Below are positions 1-6,226 of a stretch of 10,162 nucleotides of DNA, piece after piece (positions within the stretch are counted from its first letter, which is position 1; each line of letters starts with the position of its first letter). The notes beneath the pieces were generated by a model. It ran no database searches, had not been told where the DNA came from, and saw nothing but the letters and a program-made list of their open reading frames with translations. The stretch is from assembly GCA_002404095.1 (NCBI GenBank), contig DHJA01000038.1, forward strand, positions 8,117 through 18,278, read 5' to 3'. The translations under genes were made by a program, and so were the position numbers. This DNA comes from Planctomycetaceae bacterium UBA4732 (GTDB lineage: Bacteria; Planctomycetota; Planctomycetia; Gemmatales; Gemmataceae).

Positions 1-158
1 GCGGAGCGAGTGGCCCACCTTCAAGGTGGCCGACTCGCTCCGCGAGTCGGGTGGAGGAAAGCCACTCGCGGAGCGAGCGGCCCACCTTCAAGGTGGCCGA
101 CTCGCTCCGCCAGTCGGGTGGAGGAAAGCCACTCGCGGAGCGAGTGGCCCACCTTCAA
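1..158. repeat. 67-bp tandem repeat array with nested palindromes (2.4 copies)
   Basis: Copies start at 1, 68 and 135. The third stops after about 24 bases, at 158. The first two copies differ at only two positions (t/c at unit position 11, g/c near unit position 44). Within each unit, the first 43 bases form a long imperfect hairpin: GCGGAGCGAGT pairs with ACTCGCTCCGC, and an inner CCACCTT pairs with AAGGTGG. The junction of copies 2 and 3 (128–148) forms another hairpin with 9-base arms GCCACTCGC/GCGAGTGGC. The period is not a multiple of three, so it is unlikely to be protein repeats. It may extend left of the window. Its role is unknown; such palindromic units often behave as REP-like dispersed elements. 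Confidence 0.9.
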
Positions 159-256
159 TTTGCCCGCGAACAGGTTGGGATGGTATCCTACAGAGTTAGA
201 CTAACCCGTCCAACGCCCAGCCCACGTTCCAGCGCCGACCGGGTTAGCGCCGTTTC

Positions 257-283
257 GGGAACTTCCAGTGGAACGCCGTCGTC
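257..283 (+). promoter_or_regulatory. candidate ECF-type promoter of the sigma factor operon
   Basis: GGGAACTT at 257–264 matches the -35 element commonly recognised by ECF sigma factors (core GGAAC). It is followed after 15 bases by CGTC at 280–283, a common ECF -10 core. Transcription would begin near 290, just before the ribosome binding site GAGG at 295–298. The next gene is itself an ECF sigma factor, so autoregulation is the natural reading. This is inferred from motif and position only. A second CGTC at 277–280 gives a poorer spacing of 12. Confidence 0.42.
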
Positions 284-302
284 CAAGCTGCGGTGAGGTA
301 AT

Positions 303-866
303 GTGAGCGCCGACGACCATCGCCTTATTGCTGAGTGTCTGCAAGGTGATACGGCAGCCTTCGGGGTGTTGGTGCGCCGTTATCAGGAGCGTTTGTACAA
401 CACGGCCTATCGGCTGGTGGGCAACGCCGAGGATGCGTATGACGTCGTACAAGAGGCGTTCCTGAGCGCCTACCAGTCGCTGGATAGCTTCAAGGGCGAC
501 TCGCTGTTTTTCACTTGGCTATATCGCATCGCCGTCAACACGGCCATCAGTCTGAAACGGAAACGGCGAGCGGTGGTGAGCATTGATGGCGGACGCAACG
601 GCGAACAGGGCGTCGAAGCGGCCGATACGTCGGAGTCAAGCCATCCGGGTCATGCGATGGAGCAGGCGGAGCAGGGGCGCCGTATCCATGAAGCCCTCGG
701 CCGGCTGTCGGCCGAACACCGGGCCGTCCTGGTGATGAAAGACATGGAAGGCCAGAAATACGAAACCATGGCCGAGGTACTCCAGGTGCCTATTGGCACA
801 ATCCGCAGCCGATTGCATCGCGCTCGTCTGGAACTCCGCGATTTGCTGGAGAAGGATGAGAGTTGA
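303..866 (+). CDS. ECF-family RNA polymerase sigma factor (SigW/RpoE-like)
   Basis: This 187-residue protein is an alternative sigma factor that would direct core RNA polymerase to its own promoter set. Residues about 20–88 form region 2, with the core-binding stretch DAYDVVQEAFLSAY (44–57) and an aromatic -10-melting segment FFTWLYRIAVNTAISLKRKRR that is typical of the family. A variable linker (about 90–124) separates it from region 4 (about 125–182). Region 4 has the usual LSAEHRAVLVMKDMEG and the helix-turn-helix around TMAEVLQVPIGTIRSRLHRAR (155–175) for the -35 element. Regions 1 and 3 are absent, as expected for ECF factors. The start is GTG at 303, because GAGG lies 4 bases upstream and the ATG at 301 is followed at once by a stop. 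The next gene, 29 bases downstream, is its probable anti-sigma factor. Confidence 0.95.
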   Translation: MSADDHRLIAECLQGDTAAFGVLVRRYQERLYNTAYRLVGNAEDAYDVVQEAFLSAYQSLDSFKGDSLFFTWLYRIAVNTAISLKRKRRAVVSIDGGRNGEQGVEAADTSESSHPGHAMEQAEQGRRIHEALGRLSAEHRAVLVMKDMEGQKYETMAEVLQVPIGTIRSRLHRARLELRDLLEKDES

Positions 867-895
867 GGCTGGTCGGTCGGAATTTAAGGTGACGC

Positions 896-2200
896 ATGTT
901 ATCTGAACACTATCGAGAACTGTTAGCCGCTTACGTTGACGGTCAGCCTAGCTCTCGGCAGCGCCGGCTCGTGCAACGGTTGCTCCAGCGCTCGGCGGAG
1001 GCGCGTCGGCTGCTTCAGCGCTTGCAGGCCGATTCGCGCGACCTCATTCATTTGCCGGCCCCGCGGCTCGATTGCGATCTCGCCCCCGCCATCCTCCAGA
1101 AGATCACGGCCGGCCGGCTGGGGCCGGTTCGTCGCCTCCGGCGATTCGCCTCCGCGCCGGCCTACCCCGTCTGGATAGGCGCCGCCGCGGCCGCCGCCAT
1201 TCTTTTCACGGTAGGTACGGCCTCCTATTGCACCTTCGCCGCTTTCCTCAATCGACCTGCGGCGCCGAGCGTTGCGGTCCACAATCAGAACAATCGACCG
1301 CTTGCCGTTCCCGATACCAAGGCGCCCGACGAAGTCCGTAATGACATCGCGCAGACGCCAGTTCCAGACCCCCTTAAGAAGAGCAAGCCCGATCTGACGC
1401 CGCCCCCGCATGAAGGCGATTTGGCGCACCAGAAGACTGCCGATCCCAAGCCGGCCGCGATCCCCGACAAGGAGGAACCCGTTTTTACGTCGGAAGGCAT
1501 GGAGATGTTCGTCGAGTTGAAATCGGTCGTGCCTACGCTGGACGTGCCGGCGACGTTTAAACTGCGCGACCTCCAACAAGACGCCGTCCACAAGAAGCTT
1601 GTCGCGGAACTTCAGAAAGACTCGGCCGTCCGCTTGGAATTGCCGTGCCCGGACGGCGGACGTGCTTTCGAGCGGTTGCAAGCCATTCTGAAAACGCATC
1701 ACGTCGAACTGATGATCGACGCTTCCGCCCAGAGGCGGCTCGCAAAACCCCTATGGCGGACCAATTACGTCCTTTATTCGGAAGGGATGACCGCCGCCGA
1801 ATTGGCTTTGCTGTTGCAACAAATCGGCGCCGACAAGCACCCTGGGGAGATTCCGTTTGACCACCTCGTTGTCCGCCGCATGACGGAGCGTGATCACAAG
1901 GAACTGTCGGACCTGCTTGGCGTCGATCCGGTGCAGATTAAGCCGTCGAAGGAGACAGGAGCGATTGGCGTGGATCCACGCAAGCCGGTGTCCGATCAAA
2001 CGGCCGCCCAGCTCGCCGCGGCATTGGCGGGGCAGGGCAGGGCGGGCGCCAAGCCTGAACACATGATGCTGGCGATGCCGTATAATCCGGTGCGGCCACG
2101 ACGAGACTCTGCCGAAGTGAAGCGATTCCTCGACGAACGCAAGCCGCTGCGGCCGGGCGCCCTCCAGGTGCTGTTGGTGTTGCGCGGGCCGACCGGGTGA
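896..2200 (+). CDS. probable membrane-anchored anti-sigma factor with large extracytoplasmic domain
   Basis: The 434-residue product probably binds and holds the sigma factor encoded immediately upstream. The N-terminal 85 or so residues are helical and basic (YRELLAAYVDGQ near residue 6, then many Arg/Leu/Gln), as in anti-sigma domains. The HxxxCxxC zinc motif is absent; the only nearby cysteine is C60. One membrane helix spans about 91–118 (PVWIGAAAAAAILFTVGTAS). A Pro/Lys-rich linker (about 120–195) leads to a predicted folded extracytoplasmic part (about 200–350) that I cannot assign. The C-terminus (389–433) ends in a hydrophobic strand, LQVLLVLRG. The ATG start at 896 follows AAGGTGA at 886–892. 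The assignment rests mainly on the sigma-factor neighbour and the topology. The sensory domain is unidentified. Confidence 0.75.
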   Translation: MLSEHYRELLAAYVDGQPSSRQRRLVQRLLQRSAEARRLLQRLQADSRDLIHLPAPRLDCDLAPAILQKITAGRLGPVRRLRRFASAPAYPVWIGAAAAAAILFTVGTASYCTFAAFLNRPAAPSVAVHNQNNRPLAVPDTKAPDEVRNDIAQTPVPDPLKKSKPDLTPPPHEGDLAHQKTADPKPAAIPDKEEPVFTSEGMEMFVELKSVVPTLDVPATFKLRDLQQDAVHKKLVAELQKDSAVRLELPCPDGGRAFERLQAILKTHHVELMIDASAQRRLAKPLWRTNYVLYSEGMTAAELALLLQQIGADKHPGEIPFDHLVVRRMTERDHKELSDLLGVDPVQIKPSKETGAIGVDPRKPVSDQTAAQLAAALAGQGRAGAKPEHMMLAMPYNPVRPRRDSAEVKRFLDERKPLRPGALQVLLVLRGPTG

Positions 2201-2237
2201 ATCTTCGCGCTCGACCGAACCACGCCCGAGGAGTATT

Positions 2238-2303
2238 GCTTGCGTAAGCAAGGTCAGGCCGTGTGCAACCGCCAATCGATCCGGCACACGCGGCGACGCA
2301 AGC
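2238..2303. other. nested inverted repeats between convergent genes, possible terminator structure
   Basis: GCTTGCGT (2238–2245) pairs with ACGCAAGC (2296–2303). Inside it, CGTGTGC (2260–2266) pairs with GCACACG (2284–2290), leaving a 17-base loop. A smaller alternative hairpin, TTGCTT/AAGCAA, occupies 2236–2251, and GCAAGCTTGC at 2298–2307 is a perfect palindrome overlapping the last bases of the minus-strand gene. There is no T-run on either side, so a classical intrinsic terminator is not shown. Its place between two converging gene ends fits transcription termination or transcript 3' end protection. Confidence 0.35.
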
Positions 2304-2306
2304 TTG

Positions 2307-2822
2307 CTATCGCCAGCCCGCAACTTCCCAGCCCGCGTCCACCAAATACGCGGCCATTTTCTTCCGCTTGAAGACCGGCGTCGCCGTGCGAATGGCGACG
2401 CCCTCCATTACCAGTTCGATGCCGCCCAACCACCAAGCAGTGCGCAGCGACTGGACCGCCTCACGCGGCACGATGATGACCGGCCCCTCTTCCCACGTGA
2501 CGGGCCATTCCGGATGCTCCGTGACCTCGGTGGACAAGTCGGTTAGGTCCATTTCCTCAACGAGCGGCACGGCCTGCGGCATGTATTTTTTCTTGTCCCG
2601 TTTCTTCTTACTGGCCAGCAGGCCTTCGATCGCTCCGCCTAGCGCTCCGCCGATAACGGCCCCAACTCCTGTCACGGTTTTCGGGTCGATCGCAAAGAAG
2701 AAGGCATCCGGCGACGCCACCACCATGCCGGTATAAGCGTGGGGCTTCCCCCAGGCTGTCCTTTTGAAAATGTTAAAGCCACGCGACCGGGCACAGATGT
2801 TCAGAAACGAGGGAGAAGTCAT
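2307..2822 (-). CDS. hypothetical protein with glycine-zipper segment
   Basis: I do not recognise the family of this 171-residue protein. It starts with a basic, Phe-containing stretch and a likely beta strand (HAYTGMVVASPDAFFFAI, 28–45). A glycine-rich helix follows (TGVGAVIGGALGGAIEGLLA, 51–70), resembling glycine zippers that pack in or on membranes, and then a strongly basic patch KKKRDKKK. The C-terminal half (about 85–171) is a mixed, Trp-rich region (PEWPVTW, TAWWLGGIELVMEG, DAGWEVAGW) that looks like a compact soluble domain. There is no signal peptide. The ATG at 2822 has only a modest upstream GGGA. An internal Met33 would still keep the whole conserved-looking part. The gene stands alone, convergent with the anti-sigma gene. 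Coding nature is supported by protein-like composition over the full length. Confidence 0.7.
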   Translation of the reverse strand: MTSPSFLNICARSRGFNIFKRTAWGKPHAYTGMVVASPDAFFFAIDPKTVTGVGAVIGGALGGAIEGLLASKKKRDKKKYMPQAVPLVEEMDLTDLSTEVTEHPEWPVTWEEGPVIIVPREAVQSLRTAWWLGGIELVMEGVAIRTATPVFKRKKMAAYLVDAGWEVAGWR

Positions 2823-2881
2823 GATGGATCCCGGTTGAACCCAGGGCCTACGTATTGCCGCTTCCCCAGCATAACGTCGGC

Positions 2882-3010
2882 CTAGAGGATTTCATCAAGA
2901 AATTCCGTGTCCAGAGCCGCGGCGAAGCGTTTTTTGGCAATACTCAGCGCCACCGCCTCGGCGATCTCTTCGGTAGGCCAGATGCGCTTGGCCTGGCATT
3001 GGTTGGCCAT
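2882..3010 (-). CDS. possible small protein of 42 residues
   Basis: On the minus strand, an ATG at 3010 opens 42 codons ending in TAG. The peptide looks natural: MANQCQAKRIWPTEEIAEAV at the start, then a predicted amphipathic helix (ALSIAKKRFAAAL), and an acidic end, DTEFLDEIL. Third codon positions are mostly G or C, as in neighbouring genes. It lies 59 bases upstream of the 171-residue gene on the same strand and could be co-transcribed with it. Against it, no good ribosome binding site is visible (AAAGCGG only), and two in-frame stops lie just upstream, so it could instead be the tail of a decayed longer gene. The competing plus-strand frame here is less protein-like. Confidence 0.4.
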   Translation of the reverse strand: MANQCQAKRIWPTEEIAEAVALSIAKKRFAAALDTEFLDEIL

Positions 3011-3053
3011 CCGCTTTTACGACTAGGTACGACTTCTGACAGCCTCCAAAGCC

Positions 3054-3081
3054 TTGCAGCCGCCGCGCCGTTCCTTATAGT
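3054..3081 (+). promoter_or_regulatory. candidate housekeeping promoter of the P450–tetR operon
   Basis: TTGCAG (3054–3059) and TATAGT (3076–3081) are separated by 16 bases and match a primary-sigma promoter reasonably well (the -10 element has five of six consensus bases). Predicted initiation near 3088 gives a leader of about 45 bases before the ATG at 3132. The inverted repeat 3081–3110 starts at the end of the -10 element and covers the start point. Recognised by eye only. Confidence 0.45.
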
Positions 3082-3110
3082 GAATAATGAATGGATCAGC
3101 TTATTATTCA
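3081..3110. promoter_or_regulatory. inverted-repeat candidate operator for the downstream TetR regulator
   Basis: TGAATAAT (3081–3088) and ATTATTCA (3103–3110) are perfect 8-base inverted arms separated by 14 bases. A further half-site in the same orientation as the left arm, TGAATGG, lies at 3088–3094. The AT-rich arms stand out from the GC-rich surroundings. They directly overlap the predicted transcription start of the P450 gene, where a bound repressor would block initiation. TetR-family operators are usually palindromes of about 15–30 bases in such positions. Assignment to the tetR-type gene at 4536 is inferred from operon membership. Confidence 0.5.
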
Positions 3111-3131
3111 TTTCCGACAAAGGAGACAATC

Positions 3132-4523
3132 ATGGCAACGTTAAATGAAGTTCCGGGACAGGCCGCGGCCAGCCCTCGGCGAAGTTGGCCTGGGCCTAAA
3201 GGCCATTGGTTGTTCGGTTGCTTGCGGGCCATTCGCAGCGACCCGCGGAATTTCTACCGCGCTGCCGCGCGGACCTACGGCGACTATGTTCGCATCCCGA
3301 CCTTACCCGGCGTCGATGTTTTTCTTCTGGTCGATCCTGCCGCCGTCGAGCATGTATTGGTTAAAAACCCCAAGAACTATCGTAAACCGGCGTTCCTCAC
3401 AGGCCCTGTGCGGCAGGTAGTCGGCAACGGCCTATTTATCAGCGAGGGAGACTTTTGGCTCCGCCAGCGCCGCCTGGCGCAGCCCGCTTTCCTGCGCGGC
3501 GCCATCACTAGATTCGCCGCTCCCATGACAGCCGCCGCCGACCGGCTCATCCGCGACTGGGAGGCGGCGCCCGACGGCCGGATTGTGGACGTCGTCCCTG
3601 AGATGATGCGGCTCGTCCTGCAGATCGCCGGCGCCACGCTTTGCGGCGCCGACGTCGGCGCCGAGGCCGACACGATTGGCGCGGGACAGCGGGACATTTC
3701 CGCTTTCGTCAGCCACAAGATGAACAATATGTTGACCGCGCCTCTTTGGTTTCCCACACGCCGCAACCGTGCCTTCCAGCGCTCCAAGGCGCTCCTAGAC
3801 GGCCTGGTCTTGCGGCTGATCGAGTCCCGCCGCCGGAGCGGCGCGCCTACCAAAGACCTACTCGGAATGCTCCTGGCCGCGCGAGACGAGGAGTCGGGTA
3901 CGGGCATGTCGGACAAACAACTCAAGGACGAAGTCCTCACCTTGCTGTTCGCGGGGCACGACACCACTTCCGCCGCCCTGTCATGGGCATGGCGCCTCCT
4001 CGCCAAGCATCCGGAGATACAAGAGGCTCTGCACGATGAGGCGTTCGCCCTCCTAGCGGGCCGCACACCGACGGCGGAGGATCTACCGCGCCTGCCGCTG
4101 GCGACGGCCGTTTTCGAGGAGACGCTGCGCCTCTACCCGCCCGCCCCGGCTTTGGCTCGCCAAGCCCTTGGTCCTGACGAAATCAACGGCTATCCGGTCC
4201 CGGCAAAGGCTATCGTCATGCCCTCGCAGTGGGTGACGCATCGCCACCCGGCTTATTGGGATGAGCCCGACGAATTCCGCCCGGAGCGATTCTTACCGGG
4301 CGGCGGGACAAATCGGCCGAAGTTTGCGTACTTCCCCTTCGGCGGCGGCCCGCGCGTCTGCATCGGCAACACCTTCGCGCTGCTGGAGGGGGCGCTTGTG
4401 TTGGCCGCCCTGGCGCAGCGCTTTCAACTCAGCCCGGCCGACGATCAAGAAGTGGAAATCGACGTCACATTCGTGTTGCGGCCGAAAGGCGCCGTCAATC
4501 TCGTCGTGCGGAAGCGGTCTTAA
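3132..4523 (+). CDS. cytochrome P450 monooxygenase
   Basis: This 463-residue haem-thiolate enzyme would insert one oxygen atom from O2 into an organic substrate. The hallmarks appear in order: C-helix W109-LRQ-R113, I-helix oxygen-activation motif AGHDTTS (274–280), K-helix EETLR with the ExxR pair E330/R333, PERF (384–387), and the haem loop FPFGGGPRVCIG (401–412) with C410 as the iron ligand. Length is normal for a soluble bacterial P450. There is no signal or membrane anchor and no fused reductase. I chose ATG 3132, not the in-frame ATG at 3087, because AAAGGAG (3119–3125) sits 6 bases before it and the earlier ATG falls inside the promoter-operator region. The tetR-type gene follows by 12 bases. 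No ferredoxin or reductase gene is in the window, and the substrate cannot be deduced. Confidence 0.96.
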   Translation: MATLNEVPGQAAASPRRSWPGPKGHWLFGCLRAIRSDPRNFYRAAARTYGDYVRIPTLPGVDVFLLVDPAAVEHVLVKNPKNYRKPAFLTGPVRQVVGNGLFISEGDFWLRQRRLAQPAFLRGAITRFAAPMTAAADRLIRDWEAAPDGRIVDVVPEMMRLVLQIAGATLCGADVGAEADTIGAGQRDISAFVSHKMNNMLTAPLWFPTRRNRAFQRSKALLDGLVLRLIESRRRSGAPTKDLLGMLLAARDEESGTGMSDKQLKDEVLTLLFAGHDTTSAALSWAWRLLAKHPEIQEALHDEAFALLAGRTPTAEDLPRLPLATAVFEETLRLYPPAPALARQALGPDEINGYPVPAKAIVMPSQWVTHRHPAYWDEPDEFRPERFLPGGGTNRPKFAYFPFGGGPRVCIGNTFALLEGALVLAALAQRFQLSPADDQEVEIDVTFVLRPKGAVNLVVRKRS

Positions 4524-4535
4524 GGAGGGCAGGTT

Positions 4536-5114
4536 GTGGACGACAAGCGAGAGCGCATCCTCACGGCGGCGCGCAAACGATTCCGTCACTTCGGCGTCAA
4601 GAAGACCACGATGCAGGAGATCGCCGGCGACGCTGGCGTCGCCGTCGGTACGCTATACCTCTACTTCAAGGACAAGGACGATCTGCTTGTCGCTTGCACG
4701 GAGGAGTACATTGCCCGGCACCGTCGGGAGGCCGAAACAATCCTGGCTTCCGACGCGCCGGCCGGCGAAAAACTACGGCAGTACGCGCTGGATCGATTCC
4801 GAGCGGCCGAGGCGACGCGCACGGGCTACCGTCAAGCCGCGGAACTGACGCGCGAAGTCCTCCGCGTCCGCCCCGAACGCCGGCTCGATGAGGGCCGGAT
4901 GATGACGGAGTATTTCGTCCGCTTCCTGCGGCTGGGCATTGAAGCCGGGGAACTGTACACCGACGACCCGGAGCGCGACGCGCGGGTGTTGCTATTCTCG
5001 TTGGCCTTCTTTTTCCCCGGCGCCCTACAGGATTTGCCTTACCCACCGAAGGAGGAGGATTTGTTGCTGGTTGTGGATTGGTTCCTGGACACATGGGCGA
5101 GCCGGGTCGCGTAA
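4536..5114 (+). CDS. TetR/AcrR-family transcriptional regulator
   Basis: This 192-residue protein has an N-terminal TetR DNA-binding domain: RERILTAARKRFRHFGVKKT (5–24), followed by the helix-turn-helix MQEIAGDAGVAVGTLYLYFK (26–45), which includes the family signature GVAVGTLYLYFKDKDDLL. The rest is an all-helical ligand-binding and dimerisation domain with no clear subclass. The start is GTG at 4536, with a strong GGAGGG (4524–4529) 6 bases upstream. This site directly abuts the P450 stop codon TAA, so the two genes form one operon with probable translational coupling. The likely role is to repress its own operon until a ligand, perhaps the P450 substrate or product, releases it. A candidate operator lies at 3081–3110. 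That target is inferred. Confidence 0.93.
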   Translation: MDDKRERILTAARKRFRHFGVKKTTMQEIAGDAGVAVGTLYLYFKDKDDLLVACTEEYIARHRREAETILASDAPAGEKLRQYALDRFRAAEATRTGYRQAAELTREVLRVRPERRLDEGRMMTEYFVRFLRLGIEAGELYTDDPERDARVLLFSLAFFFPGALQDLPYPPKEEDLLLVVDWFLDTWASRVA

Positions 5115-5210
5115 GCGCCCGGGGATGGGTTCCGCGATTGAACCACACCTCCGGGCGCGTGCGCGACCCGGCTCGGCAGGGCCAAGGCCCTCCGCCTTCT
5201 AGTATTTTTT
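5115..5210. terminator. stem-loops between convergent tetR-type and DUF1349 genes, possible bidirectional terminator
   Basis: Directly after the tetR-type stop, GCGCCCGG (5115–5122) pairs with CCGGGCGC (5151–5158). An inner GGTTC (5128–5132) pairs with GAACC (5140–5144), making a two-stage hairpin. Further on, AGGGCC/GGCCCT (5178–5191) is followed, after 13 bases, by a run of six T at 5205–5210. Neither stem has a T-tract in the ideal place, so this is only a plausible terminator for the P450–tetR operon and, from the other side, for the DUF1349 gene. Confidence 0.4.
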
Positions 5211-5896
5211 CAGCGACCCTCCTGCGTGAGTTTGAACTGGTCGAAGCTGGGCGTGAACACGTCCATCGAGGTGCCGCCAGCTGCTACACCTATTTTCAGC
5301 TTTGCCGGCAGCTTCACCTCCAGAGTGTTAAGCTCCTTCCACTCCTTGCCGTCGTGGCTGACGGAGGCCAGCAAATTGTCGCCCTTGCGCGTCAGCCGCA
5401 GGTAGGTCGCCTTGTCCTCCAGGGGCAGGACGCTCTCCGCGCCAATCAGTACCCACTTGCCGTCCTGCCGAAGCTCCCAGTTGGCGTAGGTCTTCGTTTC
5501 GCCGCCCTTGACTAGCGCGGCACGCTCCAGGCGGACGTAGGTCTTCTCGTCTGCCATCAGCAGCAGACCAGCGCCCACGAACGGGATACGCTCGCTGCTG
5601 GTCGATTCGTTCGACGGCTGGAAGGCGCCGGCGACACGGACCTGGGCTGTGAAGTCGCCCTCCACGTCGCGCAGCAGCCGCGGGGAGTTCATCAGGCCGC
5701 GCTCAATAGCGAGGTCGTGGTCCTTGCCCGGCGCCTCAATGGTCAGCGCGTCCTTGTCGCGGATGAATTTACAATCCTTGTCGGGGTCCACGGACTTGTC
5801 CCAGCCGGTAATCCACGGTCGGTCGGCAGGGACGGGGGCAGCCACGACTGCACAGGCGGTCAGAAAATACGCCACGGCGCAAAGGGAACGGCTCAT
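5210..5896 (-). CDS. secreted DUF1349 family (concanavalin-like) protein
   Basis: The 228-residue product starts with a signal peptide (MSRSLCAVAYFLTACAVVAA, cleavage near residues 19–20, then PVPADRPW). The mature part reads like the DUF1349 family, a jelly-roll fold related to concanavalin-type lectin/glucanase domains: GDFTAQVRVAG, VGAGLLLMADEKTYVRLERA, WVLIGAE, TYLRLTRKGDNLLASVSHDG and KEW. The order of beta strands, with a buried GLLL and a YVRLE strand, is characteristic. Exported DUF1349 proteins are frequent in planctomycetes. Binding or processing of carbohydrate is suspected for the fold but not shown here. AGGAG in the minus-strand leader precedes the ATG by 5 bases. A weak promoter (GTTCAA 5965–5970 / AAGCTA 5942–5947 on the plus strand, 17 apart) lies upstream. 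Confidence 0.85.
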   Translation of the reverse strand: MSRSLCAVAYFLTACAVVAAPVPADRPWITGWDKSVDPDKDCKFIRDKDALTIEAPGKDHDLAIERGLMNSPRLLRDVEGDFTAQVRVAGAFQPSNESTSSERIPFVGAGLLLMADEKTYVRLERAALVKGGETKTYANWELRQDGKWVLIGAESVLPLEDKATYLRLTRKGDNLLASVSHDGKEWKELNTLEVKLPAKLKIGVAAGGTSMDVFTPSFDQFKLTQEGR

Positions 5897-5941
5897 CGCT
5901 TCTCCTGGGAGGGGGCCAAGGCATAGGATCTACACCTCACC

Positions 5942-5970
5942 AAGCTACCGCGCGGAGAAGGTCGGTTCAA
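5942..5970 (-). promoter_or_regulatory. weak candidate promoter for the DUF1349 gene
   Basis: Read on the minus strand, TTGAAC (5970–5965) and TAGCTT (5947–5942) are separated by 17 bases. The -35 fits primary-sigma consensus well, but the -10 matches only in part. It lies in the 111-base gap between the 68-residue gene and the DUF1349 gene, about 45 bases before the ATG, which is a sensible position. Confidence 0.25.
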
Positions 5971-6007
5971 GCAGGGATCGGCGTAAAGAGGCCGAAGCCA
6001 GGATAAT

Positions 6008-6214
6008 CTACGATGCTTCCTTTTTCCGCCCCGCGGACTCCGTTGTTGACTCGCCTTGCCCTGTGTGGCCGATCTTCGCGGGCGGGCTAGCGTCAGGCTC
6101 ACCCGGCTTATGGAACCGGCGATTCAGTTCGTCTTGGTCCTCGGGGTTATCCATGGTCAGTTCAAAAACCTGGACCTCCGCGGCGCCGGACGTTTGGTTG
6201 TCTTTCTTTCCCAT
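6008..6214 (-). CDS. small hydrophilic hypothetical protein (68 residues)
   Basis: The family is not recognised. The first half (MGKKDNQTSGAAEVQVFELT, then MDNPEDQDELNRRFHKPGE) mixes a short hydrophobic strand, VQVFEL, with an acidic helix. The second half is rich in Ser, Gly, Pro and charged residues and is probably disordered. There is no signal peptide, membrane helix or cysteine. GGGAGAGGG on the minus strand sits just before the ATG at 6214, giving a good ribosome binding site that overlaps the region of the upstream gene's stop. Only 12 bases separate it from the interrupted gene at 6227–6601, so the two form a probable operon and may work together. Function unknown. Confidence 0.6.
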   Translation of the reverse strand: MGKKDNQTSGAAEVQVFELTMDNPEDQDELNRRFHKPGEPDASPPAKIGHTGQGESTTESAGRKKEAS

Positions 6215-6226
6215 CGCCCTCTCCCG

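Noticed and set aside
1..158. CRISPR array
   Set aside because: The units abut with no variable spacers and there are no cas genes; it is a plain tandem repeat.
10..296. Plus-strand ORFs of 64 and 81 codons across the repeat array
   Set aside because: They read through a 67-bp repeat that changes frame each copy, giving low-complexity Arg/Ser/Gly-rich peptides with no ribosome binding site.
923..1702. 259-codon minus-strand ORF
   Set aside because: It is antisense to the anti-sigma gene, extremely Arg/Gly-rich, and a typical shadow of GC-rich coding DNA.
1751..2323. 190-codon minus-strand ORF overlapping the anti-sigma gene end
   Set aside because: It lies antisense to a well-supported gene and overlaps the 171-residue minus-strand gene's end in another frame; its composition is not protein-like.
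3087..3131. Earlier in-frame ATG as the start of the P450
   Set aside because: It lies inside the candidate operator with no ribosome binding site, while ATG 3132 has AAAGGAG at ideal spacing and gives a normal P450 N-terminus.
2855..3148. 97-codon plus-strand ORF before the P450 gene
   Set aside because: It runs through the P450 promoter, operator and ribosome binding site, and the opposite strand has a more natural small peptide.
3377..4066. 229-codon minus-strand ORF within the P450 gene
   Set aside because: Antisense shadow, Arg/Ser/Ala-rich, no domain features.
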